Assembly (NCBI RefSeq): GCF_029873635.1
Contig: NC_080422.1
Coordinates: 3,390,001-3,454,000 of the forward strand
Direction: 5' to 3'
Source: Malania oleifera
Taxonomy: Eukaryota; Streptophyta; Magnoliopsida; Santalales; Ximeniaceae
DNA: 64,000 nt
Shown here: positions 55,080 through 64,000 of the stretch, in pieces
Layout: each line of letters opens with the position of its first letter
Numbering within the stretch: position 1 is the stretch's first letter
Made by a program: the position numbers and the translations under genes
The notes under the pieces: model-generated
Databases searched by the model: none
What the model saw: only the letters and a program-made list of their open reading frames with translations
Told to the model about the DNA's origin: nothing

Positions 55080-57051
55080 ATGGTGGCGGGACTCCATTAA
55101 CCTTCGGAGTAGAAGCAAGATGCTACTGTCACAATGCTTCCCTTGACTTCAAATCAGATCCATGGTGGTCAAAAGGAGAGAACTTAGAGAAGTAGCTGCT
55201 TTGGAAACAAAAGAGAGAAAAAAAAATGGAATTAGAAAGATTTGTTTCTAAAAGTTCAATTAGTATTCTGGAGGGAGATTTCTCCTGTAGAGGAGAGGAT
55301 TGTTAATGTGGTGGGTTACCAGGGATGAAATAAGGGGAGTTTACTCTAGATTCATAATTCTAGTGAGGATGAAATTCAGGATTTTATAGCTGGTTTGGAG
55401 GGAAATTTAATTGATAAGGAAGTAAATTCAGATAATTTGAGGAGTCAAAAGGTTTATGCTTGCCGTAAGGAAGTGCATGTGGGTTTTAAAATGAGGAATC
55501 ATCTTGAAGAAAATCAAGATTCTTCTGGTGAGAAAGCAAGAGAATAAAAATTCTTTAGAGAGATTTAGAAGGTGTTTATAGTGTAGTGGAGGGGCCAATT
55601 GTTGAGAGGGCAAACACTTGCAACTTGCAAGGATAAAAAATGGCGGGGGATATCTCAATGCAGCCTCCTTTTAAGCATATGAAAAAAGATAGATGTTGCT
55701 GTGTGATCGTAGAATATCCTTAAAATTAAAAGGGAAGTTCTTTAGGATGGTTGTAGGACCGGCTATGCTAAAGGATCAGAATGTGGGGGACTAAGAAACA
55801 ATGGGTGAATGGGTGAAATGCACCTATGGTCACTCAACTATTGACTAAAATGATCAAGGTCACTAAACCTTTTTTTGTATGCTGAGGTCACTCAATTATG
55901 AAATTATTGCAATCTCCCTCTTTCCGTCCACTCTAATCGCCCTTTAGTTATATATGCTGACACAGAGAGTTATTTTCGCAGGCGTGGCAGCTTGGATCCC
56001 ACCTTGGCGTACCCTACTTCATCACCCAGCTTTTAGACCTATGTCACAAATCTAATAATAATATTTTATTTATTTTTTACCATTCCCATCATCTTCTTTG
56101 TCTTTCCAAATGCTCCAGCCAGCTGTGGAAACCAGAGAGCCCCCAGCGAGGCCAACCGCCCAGAACATGGTCGCTGCGAAGACCAAGGAAAGGAGGGAGG
56201 CTATGAGGGAGTGTGCAAGGACATGTATAGGAGGACTGGTTGTAGGCATTGTATGCCGTCTCCCCTCTCCCCAGCTGGTGCGTATACTGCTATGGAGGAT
56301 TTCTTGGTCTTACAGTGCTGCTGCCAACAGCCCTTGCCCACAGCAGCTCTGCCACCTGGCCAGTGCCACCATCACTGCACCAGGTGTAAATAATTTTTTT
56401 ACAAGAATAAATTTTATGTGGGTGTGAAATGAGAAATTTCTCCTGTGTTCCAAGAATAAATTTTATGCTGAAGGTGTGTCTTGAGTTTCATGCAAATGGG
56501 GTGATTCTCAAAGGTATGAACTTGACCTTTAGCACTTTACTTTTGAAAGGGAAAAAAAAGAAGGTATTTTGTTAAGTTAGTGATTTACATCCTCTAAGTT
56601 TGGTTGAGTATAAATAAGTTCACTGTAAAGGTCCTAGCTGAGGGGATAAAGGTGGTGATGGCGGAAATTATTCTCTTACAGCTTTTCTGGGGGGTAGATA
56701 TATTTTGGATGTTGTTCTACTTCTTGTGGCTAATGAGGTTGTGGGGGATCTTAGGAGGAGTAAGAAGAAGGCATTAGTTTCTAAGTTGGACTTTGAGAAA
56801 GCCTTTTTTTGGATAGGATATTCAATAGGAAGTAGTTTGGAGCTAAGTGGCAATTGACTTATGGTTGTCTTTCTTCTATTTCTTTTTCTATTATTAGTAG
56901 TAGTTAACTAGCTCTAAATTTTTTGCTTCTAGGGGTGTCAAGCAAGGATCCCTTTTCTCCCATTCTTTTTATCTTTTTAGCTGATGTCTTGAGTAGGATG
57001 ATTGATATGGCCATAGGTAAGGGTTTTGTTCTTGGTGGTGTCGTTGGTAGG
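55080..57051 (+). pseudogene. L1 LINE relic, RT region
   Basis: Near 56690-56800 the frame reads GRYILDVVLLLVANEVVGDL, RRSKKKALVSKLDFEKAFF, the KLDFEKAFD motif of L1 RT. Near 56935-57045 it reads GVSSKDPFSPILFIFLADVL, SRMIDMAIGKGF. It is interrupted by the solo LTR at 57052 and resumes after 57914 with SHLQ and ADDITLFFF in shifted frames. 55790-56095 is an unassigned repeat-like segment. Confidence 0.7.
56098..56390. other. GC-rich, exon-like fragment of unknown origin
   Basis: This island is much richer in G+C than its surroundings and is open on both strands. Plus reads QPAVETREPPARPTAQN, VAAKTKERREAMRECARTC. Minus reads SLIASLLSLVFAATMFWAV, GLAGGSLVSTAGW, which is hydrophobic and could be membrane-spanning. 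On the plus strand a donor-like ag|gtgtaaat ends it at about 56385. I do not recognise the family. It could be a captured host exon. Confidence 0.3.
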
Positions 57052-57909
57052 TGTTTGACACTTAATCACTGGACAATGCCAAGGCATGTATTGTTGTTAA
57101 CTCATATGCCAAGGCAATGTCATAAGATGGCCTGTCATGGGTTGCTTTTGGGATTTGCTTGATTGACACTCTATGTTGCTAAGGAGGGCACATGGAACTT
57201 GATGTGTTTAAGAACGTACTCGACATGGTCATAGGTGGGCATGGTTTGGGGTCATGGTCTTTGACAACTTTTGCTATAATGATGGTTTCAATGGTGTTGG
57301 CGGATGGTTAACTCGGGTACATGTCAAGTGCCCCAATGTCACATGGTGCATGCTTACGTGTGAGATATGTCTTGGTTAAAGGGGAATTATGCATAACACA
57401 AGGGGTTGACTTGCAAACTATGTGTATTGTCATTTACAAAGGCAGAAGGATTGACATGATGACTAGATAGGGTGATTACTTAGTTTTCCTTGTAGGGGCT
57501 AGCACACATGCTTGTTTGAAGGCTATCTTGTGGTTTGACATATGGCAACGTCCTAGTCATAAAAGTGTAGCCATCGTCAGTTATGCCTTGTTGGCAACTG
57601 TTGGCTGCATCCATCACAACCTATACAGTTAGGGTTTTCAAAATTTGACATGTGGTATGGTGTCGGACATAGGGAGTTCTGTGGTTGGAGTTTCTGCATG
57701 TCTTGAGTGTGTATACCTTGTTTTGAATAAAGAACAAAGGTTGGGAGGTGTTGCTCTTGTAAACTTGCTCTTTTGTGTATGTCATACTCTCTTTTCACTC
57801 TTGGAGGATAGACCAACGAGTTGAATTGTATGTGTCATTGGCTTAACCAAGTGAAACTTGGTGCCATCACAGTGTTAAGAATTAGTGAGAGAATTCAGAC
57901 CCTCTGACA
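57052..57909. mobile_element. Solo LTR inserted in the L1 relic
   Basis: The 858-bp unit begins TGTTTGACAC, ends CCCTCTGACA, and is flanked by the perfect 5-bp duplication gtagg (57047-57051 and 57910-57914). It interrupts the L1 RT between KGFVLGGVVGR and the SHLQ..ADD block. A gaataaag polyadenylation-like word near 57726 suggests plus orientation. There is no coding content. Confidence 0.85.
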
Positions 57910-57954
57910 GTAGGGATGATATGGTGTTTTCTCACTTGCAGCTGATGATATCAC

Positions 57955-58550
57955 TTTGTTCTTTTTTGATAAAAAAGAAAGATGTATATTAATAGAGAAA
58001 GAATGTACAAAACATGAGAGTAGAGAATCTTTCAAAAAAAAAAGAGAAAAAAACAAGAAAAACAGAACAATTAATACAAAATAGCTAGTCAATCACATTG
58101 AACATCTTCGAAGCACGTTCCCTTGAAACCACCAGCAACAATCCATAAAGAAGTGAAGTATTGAATCTTATTAAAACCAAAACTCAAGAAGTCTTTCTTC
58201 CCCTTAAAAATGTGATTGTTCCTTTCCATCCAAATGCTCCTTGACACAGCATATAAACCACATCTCCATAGGGCAGACCTGTCTTTGCTCCTTCCAAACC
58301 TTAAAAAGGAATAGTGAAAAAAACTTCCAACTCCGAACAAAACCATCAAAGCAAATATCACACACAAGAGGAGATAGTGCCTCAGAAGGCGTCCTACTCC
58401 GCAACAGATTATTAGCGTTAACTTTATTAAGAACAAGCAACCAAATAAAAGCCGTAACTTTAGAGGGAAATTTGGCCTTCCAAATTCTATTATAGAATGA
58501 AAAAGCCATGTTCTATTTTGTAAAAAACACAGGAAAAATTGCTAAACTTT
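57955..58550 (-). pseudogene. L1 3' fragment (zinc-binding RVT domain), minus strand
   Basis: Reading minus: YNRIWKAKFPSKVTAFIWLL, LNKVNANNLLRSRTPSEALS, VCDICFDGFVRSWKFF (Cys-rich), then LWRCGLYAVSRSIWMERNNH, IFKGKKDF. This is the C-terminal part of plant L1 RT proteins. A 3' tail with cttttttatcaaaaaag is at the left end. It is opposite in orientation to the surrounding L1 relics. Confidence 0.75.
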
Positions 58551-58599
58551 TGTCTTGATGAATCCAACACTTACTTCTTCACATCCTCCCTATTGGAAG

Positions 58600-59775
58600 G
58601 ATAGCAACCCACCAACAAGCTCAACAAAGATGCAAGCTTCTCCACCTTTCTATCATTTAGAGATCTGCAGAAATGGAAATCCCTCAAAAAATTGTTCCCA
58701 TTAGTGGCTAATGAGGCTGTGGAGGATATTTGGAGGAACAAAGGGCGGGGAGTTGTGTTTAATTGTATTTTGGAAAGGCTTATGTTTGAGTCACTTGGGA
58801 GTTCCTAGATGGGTTTTGTGGAGGAAAAAAGTTGTGGATTTAGGTGGAAGACTTGGACAAAGGGTTGTTGGTCTAATGCTTCCTTTACTACTGGTTGTTA
58901 GGCAAGGAGTGTCGTATTTGTTTGTCTTGGTTGTTGACTGTTTGAGTAGATTGAGTAGGTTGATAGATAGGGCAGTTGGTAGAGGGTTTGTGAGAGGTAT
59001 CGGGGTGGGTAGTGTGAGGGTCATAGTGTCTTATCAGTTTTCTGTTTGCTAACTTCTTCTCAAAGGACCATGGTAGTTTATTAAATGTGCTTACCATTTT
59101 ACAAATTTTTGAGTGTGTTTTAGGGTTGATTTGGTAGATGCTAGATCTTTGGAGTTGTCTTCTTTAGTAGTCTGTGCTATTCTATATTGGCTATGATGTA
59201 AGGGTTCCTTTGGGAGGTAATCCTAGGTCTACGGGTCTTTGGGCTCTTCTTGTAGGAAAAGGTGGCTAAGCGATTGGATGGGTGGAAGGGTGCTCTTTTT
59301 TCTTTTCGGTGGCCAAGTCATTCTCATACAGTCTTTTCTTTCTAGTGTGCCTTTTATTTTTTTTCTCCATTTTTAAAGTTCCTGTTGGGGTAGCTAGGAC
59401 TATTGAGAGAATCATAAAAGACTTTCTTTTGTTTGGGCTTAAGGAGCAGAAAGATCATTTTATTAGTTGGCACGTGGTGTGTAGGTCACAAAAGGGAGGG
59501 TTGGGTCATGGGGAATTGGTGTCCAAAACATTGTCTTGACGAGTAAATGGTTATGGGTGGCATATAATGTGGGTTTTAAATCTTCTTTGGAGAGTGCTTA
59601 GAGATGTATATCAAAGTTTTATCCATGTTTTATTCCTAATACCAAATTTGAGGTGGGTAATGGGATGTGCATTCATTTTTGGGAAGACGACCCTTGATTG
59701 GGGAATTTGGCTTTTTTCGTGTCTGTTTCCTCATTTGATATCATTTTGTTTTTGTTAGATGATAAGAAGTCTTTT
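58600..59775 (+). pseudogene. L1 LINE relic, second RT copy
   Basis: 58690-59050: FPLVANEAVEDIWRNKGRG, then VVRQGVSYLFVLVVDCLSRL, IDRAVGRGFVRGIGVG, a degenerate RT thumb region. 59190-59530: RVPLGGNPRSTGLWALLV, VPVGVARTIERIIKDFLLFG, KEQKDHFISWHVVCRSQKGG. 58605-59049 is the apparent source of the inserted copy at 62761-63209. Confidence 0.7.
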
Positions 59776-60063
59776 TGTAACATCCTCACCATTTTTCAAG
59801 TCTCTCACTGAGATCTCCAAAATAAAATGAAAGCCTTAAAAGGGTGAGTGCGCCCCCTCGTTCTCAAAAGATGAAAAAGGCTTTTGGAGTTTTATGCAAG
59901 AGAGACAATTTGAAAAGACGAGGGGCCACAAATTCCAAGGAAACTTCACCTACTCAAAAATCCTCCAAAAATCAAATATGATTATGCAACCTAAGAAAAT
60001 TTTTCCAAGAACTAGCATAAGAAACATTGTGATGTAGGACAAGAAGCATGATCTTGGAAAGCA
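59776..60063. other. Unassigned, possible LTR start
   Basis: tgtaacatcctcacc at 59778 resembles the plus-strand terminus of the chromovirus LTRs (tgtaacgatctta). The following sequence is not clearly similar. No gene is supported. Confidence 0.3.
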
Positions 60064-61258
60064 TGTTGGAGAATAATTAAGAAGAATTGGGTTAAGGGTA
60101 GACCTGACAAAGTGGATTGGGTTGAATAATCTGTGGCAAATTAGGCAAATTATCGAGTGAGGGTATTACAATACATATCTGGCTCATTTAATTTGTATAT
60201 TTATGGCGGTTCAAATCGGATAATCTGTGGTAGATGGCGGATAATCCGTCATTCCCATTTCTAATATAATTTTTTTACGATCCGATGAACAATTTATTTT
60301 GTAACGCAATAACTGAAGTTATTTTTAAAATTATAATTTGAATCCTTACCGAAAATGTTATTGTTGTAGTTAAACATTTAATAACTAATCAAAAAATTAT
60401 AATATTTTTTTAGAACATGAATTTGAAGGCCTGTGTTTTGATCATGATAAAATTGAGTATTTGGGCTTGAGTTTGAATGTGGGCATGTGGTGAACCTAGA
60501 GATGCATACAGTTCAAGAGTTGAGAGTGTGGGACTAGACCTTGGCTAATAGAGCTTATGCTAATTAAATTAATACCTGATAAGCTTGGGCATATAAGATA
60601 ATCAATGAATTTAAACACAAGTTGTTAGCGGATAGGCGGATATCGATTGGATAAACTCCTAAATCCGCTAACCAACTCATTTAGAGGCGGATAAGTACAA
60701 GAGTTGAGAGTGGGACTAGGCCTTGGCCAATAGAGCTTATGCGAGATTATCAATGAATTTAAACATAAGTTGTTAGCGCATAGGCGGATATCCATTGGAT
60801 AAACTCCTAAATCTGCCCACCGACTCATTTAGAGGCGGATAAAAAAAGTTTAAACATATTTGACTCATTTAATGTGTGTCGGTCATGAGTCGGTTTAAGT
60901 AGGTTGGATTCGGTTCAGATTAACCAATTTTTATTCATATTTTCAGGTCTAGTTAAGGGATTATTGGGTTTAATTAGTAGTTTATTAGTATAATATTATG
61001 TGTATTTTGGGAGCTTGTTTGTTATATTTGTGTAAAGCAGGGGTATGTTTGTAATTCATGTAGTTTTAGGGTTATGTGTGTAATTTTATGTGTTTAGGCT
61101 TTCTTATTAATAGTGTGTGAAAGCCATGTTGTAAGTTGTTGATGAATTTGAATTGAATTGAACGTGTGTTCGCCCTTGGTATCTCTTCTGTTCTCCCTTC
61201 CCCTTCCTCTCTTCTAATTTCTCCATGGCTGCAAAACCTTGATGCTGCCCTTGCATCA
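60064..61258 (+). mobile_element. LTR with nested hAT element, followed by PBS
   Basis: The LTR begins tgttggagaataattaag and ends cccttgcatca. Two bases further tggtatcacagc (61261-61272) matches the iMet PBS with one difference. After removing the hAT element and its duplication, the LTR is about 334 bp. Downstream (61273-61500) is a leader with a CTC/CTT microsatellite. No gag, pol or partner LTR is seen before the window ends. Confidence 0.65.
60099..60951. mobile_element. hAT-type non-autonomous transposon with 8-bp duplication
   Basis: The perfect 8-bp target duplication gttaaggg lies at 60091-60098 and 60952-60959. The ends are tagacctga at the left and tcaggtcta at the right, 9-bp inverted repeats of the hAT type. 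Inside, a sequence with gcggataggcggatatc..ttggataaactcctaaat and actcatttagaggcggataa is directly repeated at about 60627-60690 and 60777-60842. There is no transposase. Confidence 0.9.
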
Positions 61259-61400
61259 TTTGGTATCACAGCTCATCCACGATCTCTTTCTTCCATTTTA
61301 ATTCCTCCATCTTTTGCTTTCAATCTTCTTTCCCCTCTTCTTCTCTTCTTCCTCCCCCCCACTGTTCTGCAACTTCTATCTCCCTCTGCTGCTGCTTCTT

Positions 61401-61450
61401 CTCCTCCTCCTCCTCCTCCTCCTCCTCTTCTTCTTCTTCTTCTTCTTCTT
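61401..61450. repeat. (CTC)n(CTT)n microsatellite
   Basis: Compound trinucleotide tract in the element leader. It creates a proline/leucine-rich open frame that is not a gene. Confidence 0.9.
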
Positions 61451-61499
61451 CTCCTCTATTCTGTAACTTCTCACTCCCTATCTGCTGCTGCTTCTTCTT

Positions 61500-63258
61500 T
61501 CTTCTTCCATTTTCTCCATTAATCTCTCCTTCTCTGTGACTCTCTCATCTCATAATTTCTATTCTGAAATTTCAGTATTTTTTTTTAAAAAAAACCCACC
61601 GAAATGCAGTTTAGCCACCATCCTGCAACACCACCCGCACCACCAGAAAATAGAACATTCCTCTTCTTCCATTATCTCCGTTAATCTCTCCTTCTCCATT
61701 ACCCTCTCATCTCATAATTTCTATTCTGAAATTTCAGTATTAAAAAAAAAAAAAAAACCACCGAAAGGCAGTTTCTGAACTTTTCTGAAATTCCAGTCTA
61801 GCGACCATCCTGCAACACCACCCACACCACCAAAAACAGAACCCCCCGAAACCCTTCCCCTCAAAATTTCATCACCCTCTGATCACTGGAAGAACCCCCA
61901 CGGGCCAGCCGAACACACTCCAGCCAGTGGCCTTCAAGAATCCCTAGTGTCTTGTGTTTCTCATCACATCACCACCACCACTATGCTTCCCACCCATTGA
62001 TCTGCAGTCGCCTGAAGTTTCATTGTCGACCTCTTGTTCTTCTCTCCTTCTCTGTTACTCTCTCATCTCATAATTTCTACTCTGAAATTTATGTATTAAA
62101 AAACAACAAAAAAAAAAAAAACCACCGAAAGGCAGTTTCTGAACTTTTCAGAAATTACAGAGTAGAGACCATCCTGCAACGCTACCCACACCACCAAAAA
62201 CAGAACCCCCCGAAACCATTCCCCTCAAAATTTCATTGCCCTCTGACTACTGGAGGAACCCCCATGAGCCGGCCAAACATACTCCAGCCACCGGCCTTCA
62301 AGAATCCCTAGTGTCTTGTGTTTTTCTCATCACACCACCATCACCACTATGCTCCCCACCCCCTGATCAGTCACCTGAAGTTTCATCGTCAAAATCTTGC
62401 TGCCGGAGACTCACACTCTTCTTCTTCTCTGTTACTCTCTCATCTCATAATTACTATTCTGAAATTTCAGTATTAAAAAAAACCCACCGAAAGGCAGTTT
62501 CTGAATTTTTCAGAAATTCCAGTCGTGTCCCCAAATCTTGAACACTACTTTCTGGCGACCATCCTGCAACACCACCCACACTACCAAAAACAGAACCCCT
62601 TGAGACCCTTCCCCTCAATTTCATCGTCCTCTGACCACTGGAAGAACCCTTACTCGCTGGCCAGGTATACTCCAGCCATCGGCCTTCAAGAATCCCTAGT
62701 GTCTTGTGTTTTTCTCATCACACCTCCACCACCACCATGCTCCCCACCCACTGATCTGGAAAGGCAACCCTCCAACAAGCTCAACAAAGATGCAAGCTGC
62801 TCCACCTTTCTATCATTTAGAGATCTGCAGAAATGGAAATCCCTCAAAAAATTGTTCCCATTAGTGGCTAATGAGGTTGTGGAGGATGTTTGGAGGAACA
62901 AAGGGCGGGGAGTTGTGTTTAATTGTATTTTTGAAAGGCTTATGATTGAGTCACTTGGGAGTTCCTAGATGAGTTTTGTGGAGGAAAAAAGTTGTGGATT
63001 TAGGTGGAAGACTTGGACGAAGGGTTGTTGGTCTAATGCTTCCTTTACTCTTGGTTGTTAGGCAAGGAGTGTCGTATTTGTTTGTCTTGGTTGTTGACTG
63101 TTTGAGTAGATTGAGTAGGTTGATAGATAGGGCAGTTGGTAGAGGGTTTGTGAGTGGTATCGGGGTGGGTAGTGTGAGGGTCATAGTGTCTTATCAGTTT
63201 TCTGTTTGCACTGATCTGGAGTCGCCTGAAGTTTCATCGTCGAAATCTTGCTGCTAGG
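61500..63258. repeat. Tandem leader repeats of about 160 to 380 bp
   Basis: ctctcatctcataatttct recurs at 61541, 61703, 62059 and 62437 (spacing 162, 356, 378). Each copy has gaaatttcagtatt, an A run, accaccgaaaggcagtttctg, gaccatcctgcaac, caccaccaaaaacagaacc, and in the longer copies ccggccttcaagaatccct, gtcttgtgtttttctc and cctgaagtttcatcgtc. The last copy is interrupted by the 449-bp insertion. The first unit is partial. Confidence 0.85.
62761..63209. mobile_element. 449-bp copy of nearby L1 sequence between 11-bp direct repeats
   Basis: The segment is nearly identical to 58605-59049 (same order, a handful of mismatches). It interrupts the leader repeat exactly between two copies of actgatctgga (62750-62760 and 63210-63220). 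It has no poly-A tail and no terminal inverted repeats, so neither LINE nor DNA transposition explains it well. A templated insertion during repair of a staggered break is the simplest account. Confidence 0.85.
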
Positions 63259-64000
63259 ACTTGTGAGCCAGGACTTGTGTAGGTCTGAGGAGAGTGGTGG
63301 GTTTGGGTGCTGGTTAGTTAATGTATAAGAGCAGTACTTCAGTGTGTATGTGGTTATGGTGTTTCACTTTGGAAGAAAATTCTTTATGGCGTATGGTTAT
63401 CAAAAGTAAGTTTGGTCTATTGGAAAATGGGTGGGATACTAATATTATAGCTAGAGCTACTCATGGAAGCCTATGGAAATTCATTTTTTTAGGTATTTAG
63501 TTTCTTAGGTAGGTATCTCCTTATTTTCTTGTATCACGTATCAAGTGAGAGATGGTTGTAGGGTTCGGTTTCGGAAGAGTCTCCGGATCCATCTCTGGAT
63601 AGGAGAATTCATGATGCTTAGGTTTTTAAGGATTTTAAATTTTGTAGAAATATTAATGATGGGGACATCAAGGAGCTTTCTTGTCTCCTAGATTCGCTGG
63701 ATTCTTTAGAATATTCTCATGTTGAGAACACAAGGATCTGATGTGTAATTCTGAGGTGTTTTCATGTAAAACACTTCTCTCATCTAAACCATTCTCTCCA
63801 TTCTTTTCCTCTTGCAAATTTACTATTCTCATATTAAAAAGGATATGAAAGTCTGGTGTTGGGTAATTCTGGGGTGTTTTCATGTAAATCATTTTGTTGC
63901 CATCGAAACCATTCTCTCCATTCTTTTCTTTTTGCTAATTCTGAGTGGAAAGGCTTTTATGCGGATTGCCATTCTTTACAGGGTTAACACTACACTAACA
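63259..64000 (+). pseudogene. L1 LINE relic at the window end
   Basis: Reading with frame changes gives VIKSKFGLLENGWD, then TNIIARATHGSLWKFI, as in the region after the RT thumb of plant L1s. A 75-bp sequence, aattctg(a/g)ggtgttttcatgtaaa...ccattctctccattctttt, is directly repeated at 63747 and 63865 (118 bp apart). The element runs out of the window. Confidence 0.5.

Noticed and set aside
61166-61522. Plus-strand frame with proline and leucine runs
   Set aside because: Driven by the CTC/CTT microsatellite in the leader of an LTR element.

Overview
This is plant nuclear DNA, most likely from a eudicot with a large, repeat-rich genome (a woody species would fit). The signs are tRNA-iMet-primed Ty3/gypsy elements, Ty1/copia LTRs, L1 and RTE LINEs, MULE and hAT transposons, tRNA-derived SINEs, GT-AG splice sites, and two conserved plant genes (ORMDL and a BTB/POZ protein). 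Nothing is bacterial or organellar. Most of the 64 kb is nested, decayed transposable elements (TEs).

Layout. 1-2530: an LTR fragment and a solo-LTR-like unit carrying a SINE. 2531-2861 (-): an apparently intact two-exon defensin-like peptide gene. It sits at the edge of a locus (2704-3876) duplicated at 28977-34213; the two copies carry different TE insertions, so each serves as the other's empty site. 3877-22426 (-): a Tat-lineage Ty3/gypsy element with decayed RT, RNase H and integrase, an antisense spliced extra ORF (6440-8075) and three successive tandem arrays (91, 56 and 80 bp). It was split by a complete chromovirus (Del/Tekay type) at 8119-19193 with target duplication cgctg, and that chromovirus's pol was split by a related solo LTR (12553-14934, target duplication attcg).

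22427-28494 (+): an LTR element with PBS and PPT but almost no retroviral coding sequence. Its interior holds a SINE, an 80-bp minisatellite, a TATA box and a WUSCHEL-related (WOX-like) homeobox reading frame of 244 codons with no frameshift and only two nonsense codons. This is the most unusual object in the window. 28495-28976 is a copia LTR fragment. 29477-33711 is a 5'-truncated L1 with endonuclease, RT, zinc-finger and RNase H remains.

36200-43262 (+): a probable BTB/POZ gene. A telo-box promoter and non-coding exons lie near 36.3 kb and an intact coding exon at 41970-43262, so the 5'UTR intron would be about 5.5 kb and filled with copia and RTE relics. 44196-49455: a defective Mutator-like element with about 130-bp terminal inverted repeats and six copies of a subterminal palindrome. 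50239-50424 (+): exon 1 of an ORMDL sphingolipid regulator; its remaining exons are not recognisable in the 13.5 kb that follow. 50.6-64 kb: L1 and RTE relics, a solo LTR in an L1 (57052-57909), an hAT element in an LTR (60099-60951), leader tandem repeats, and a 449-bp copy of nearby L1 sequence inserted between 11-bp direct repeats.

Only three host genes have coding potential: the defensin-like gene, the BTB gene and ORMDL exon 1. All TE genes here look dead. No sequence search was possible; family names rest on recognisable motifs.
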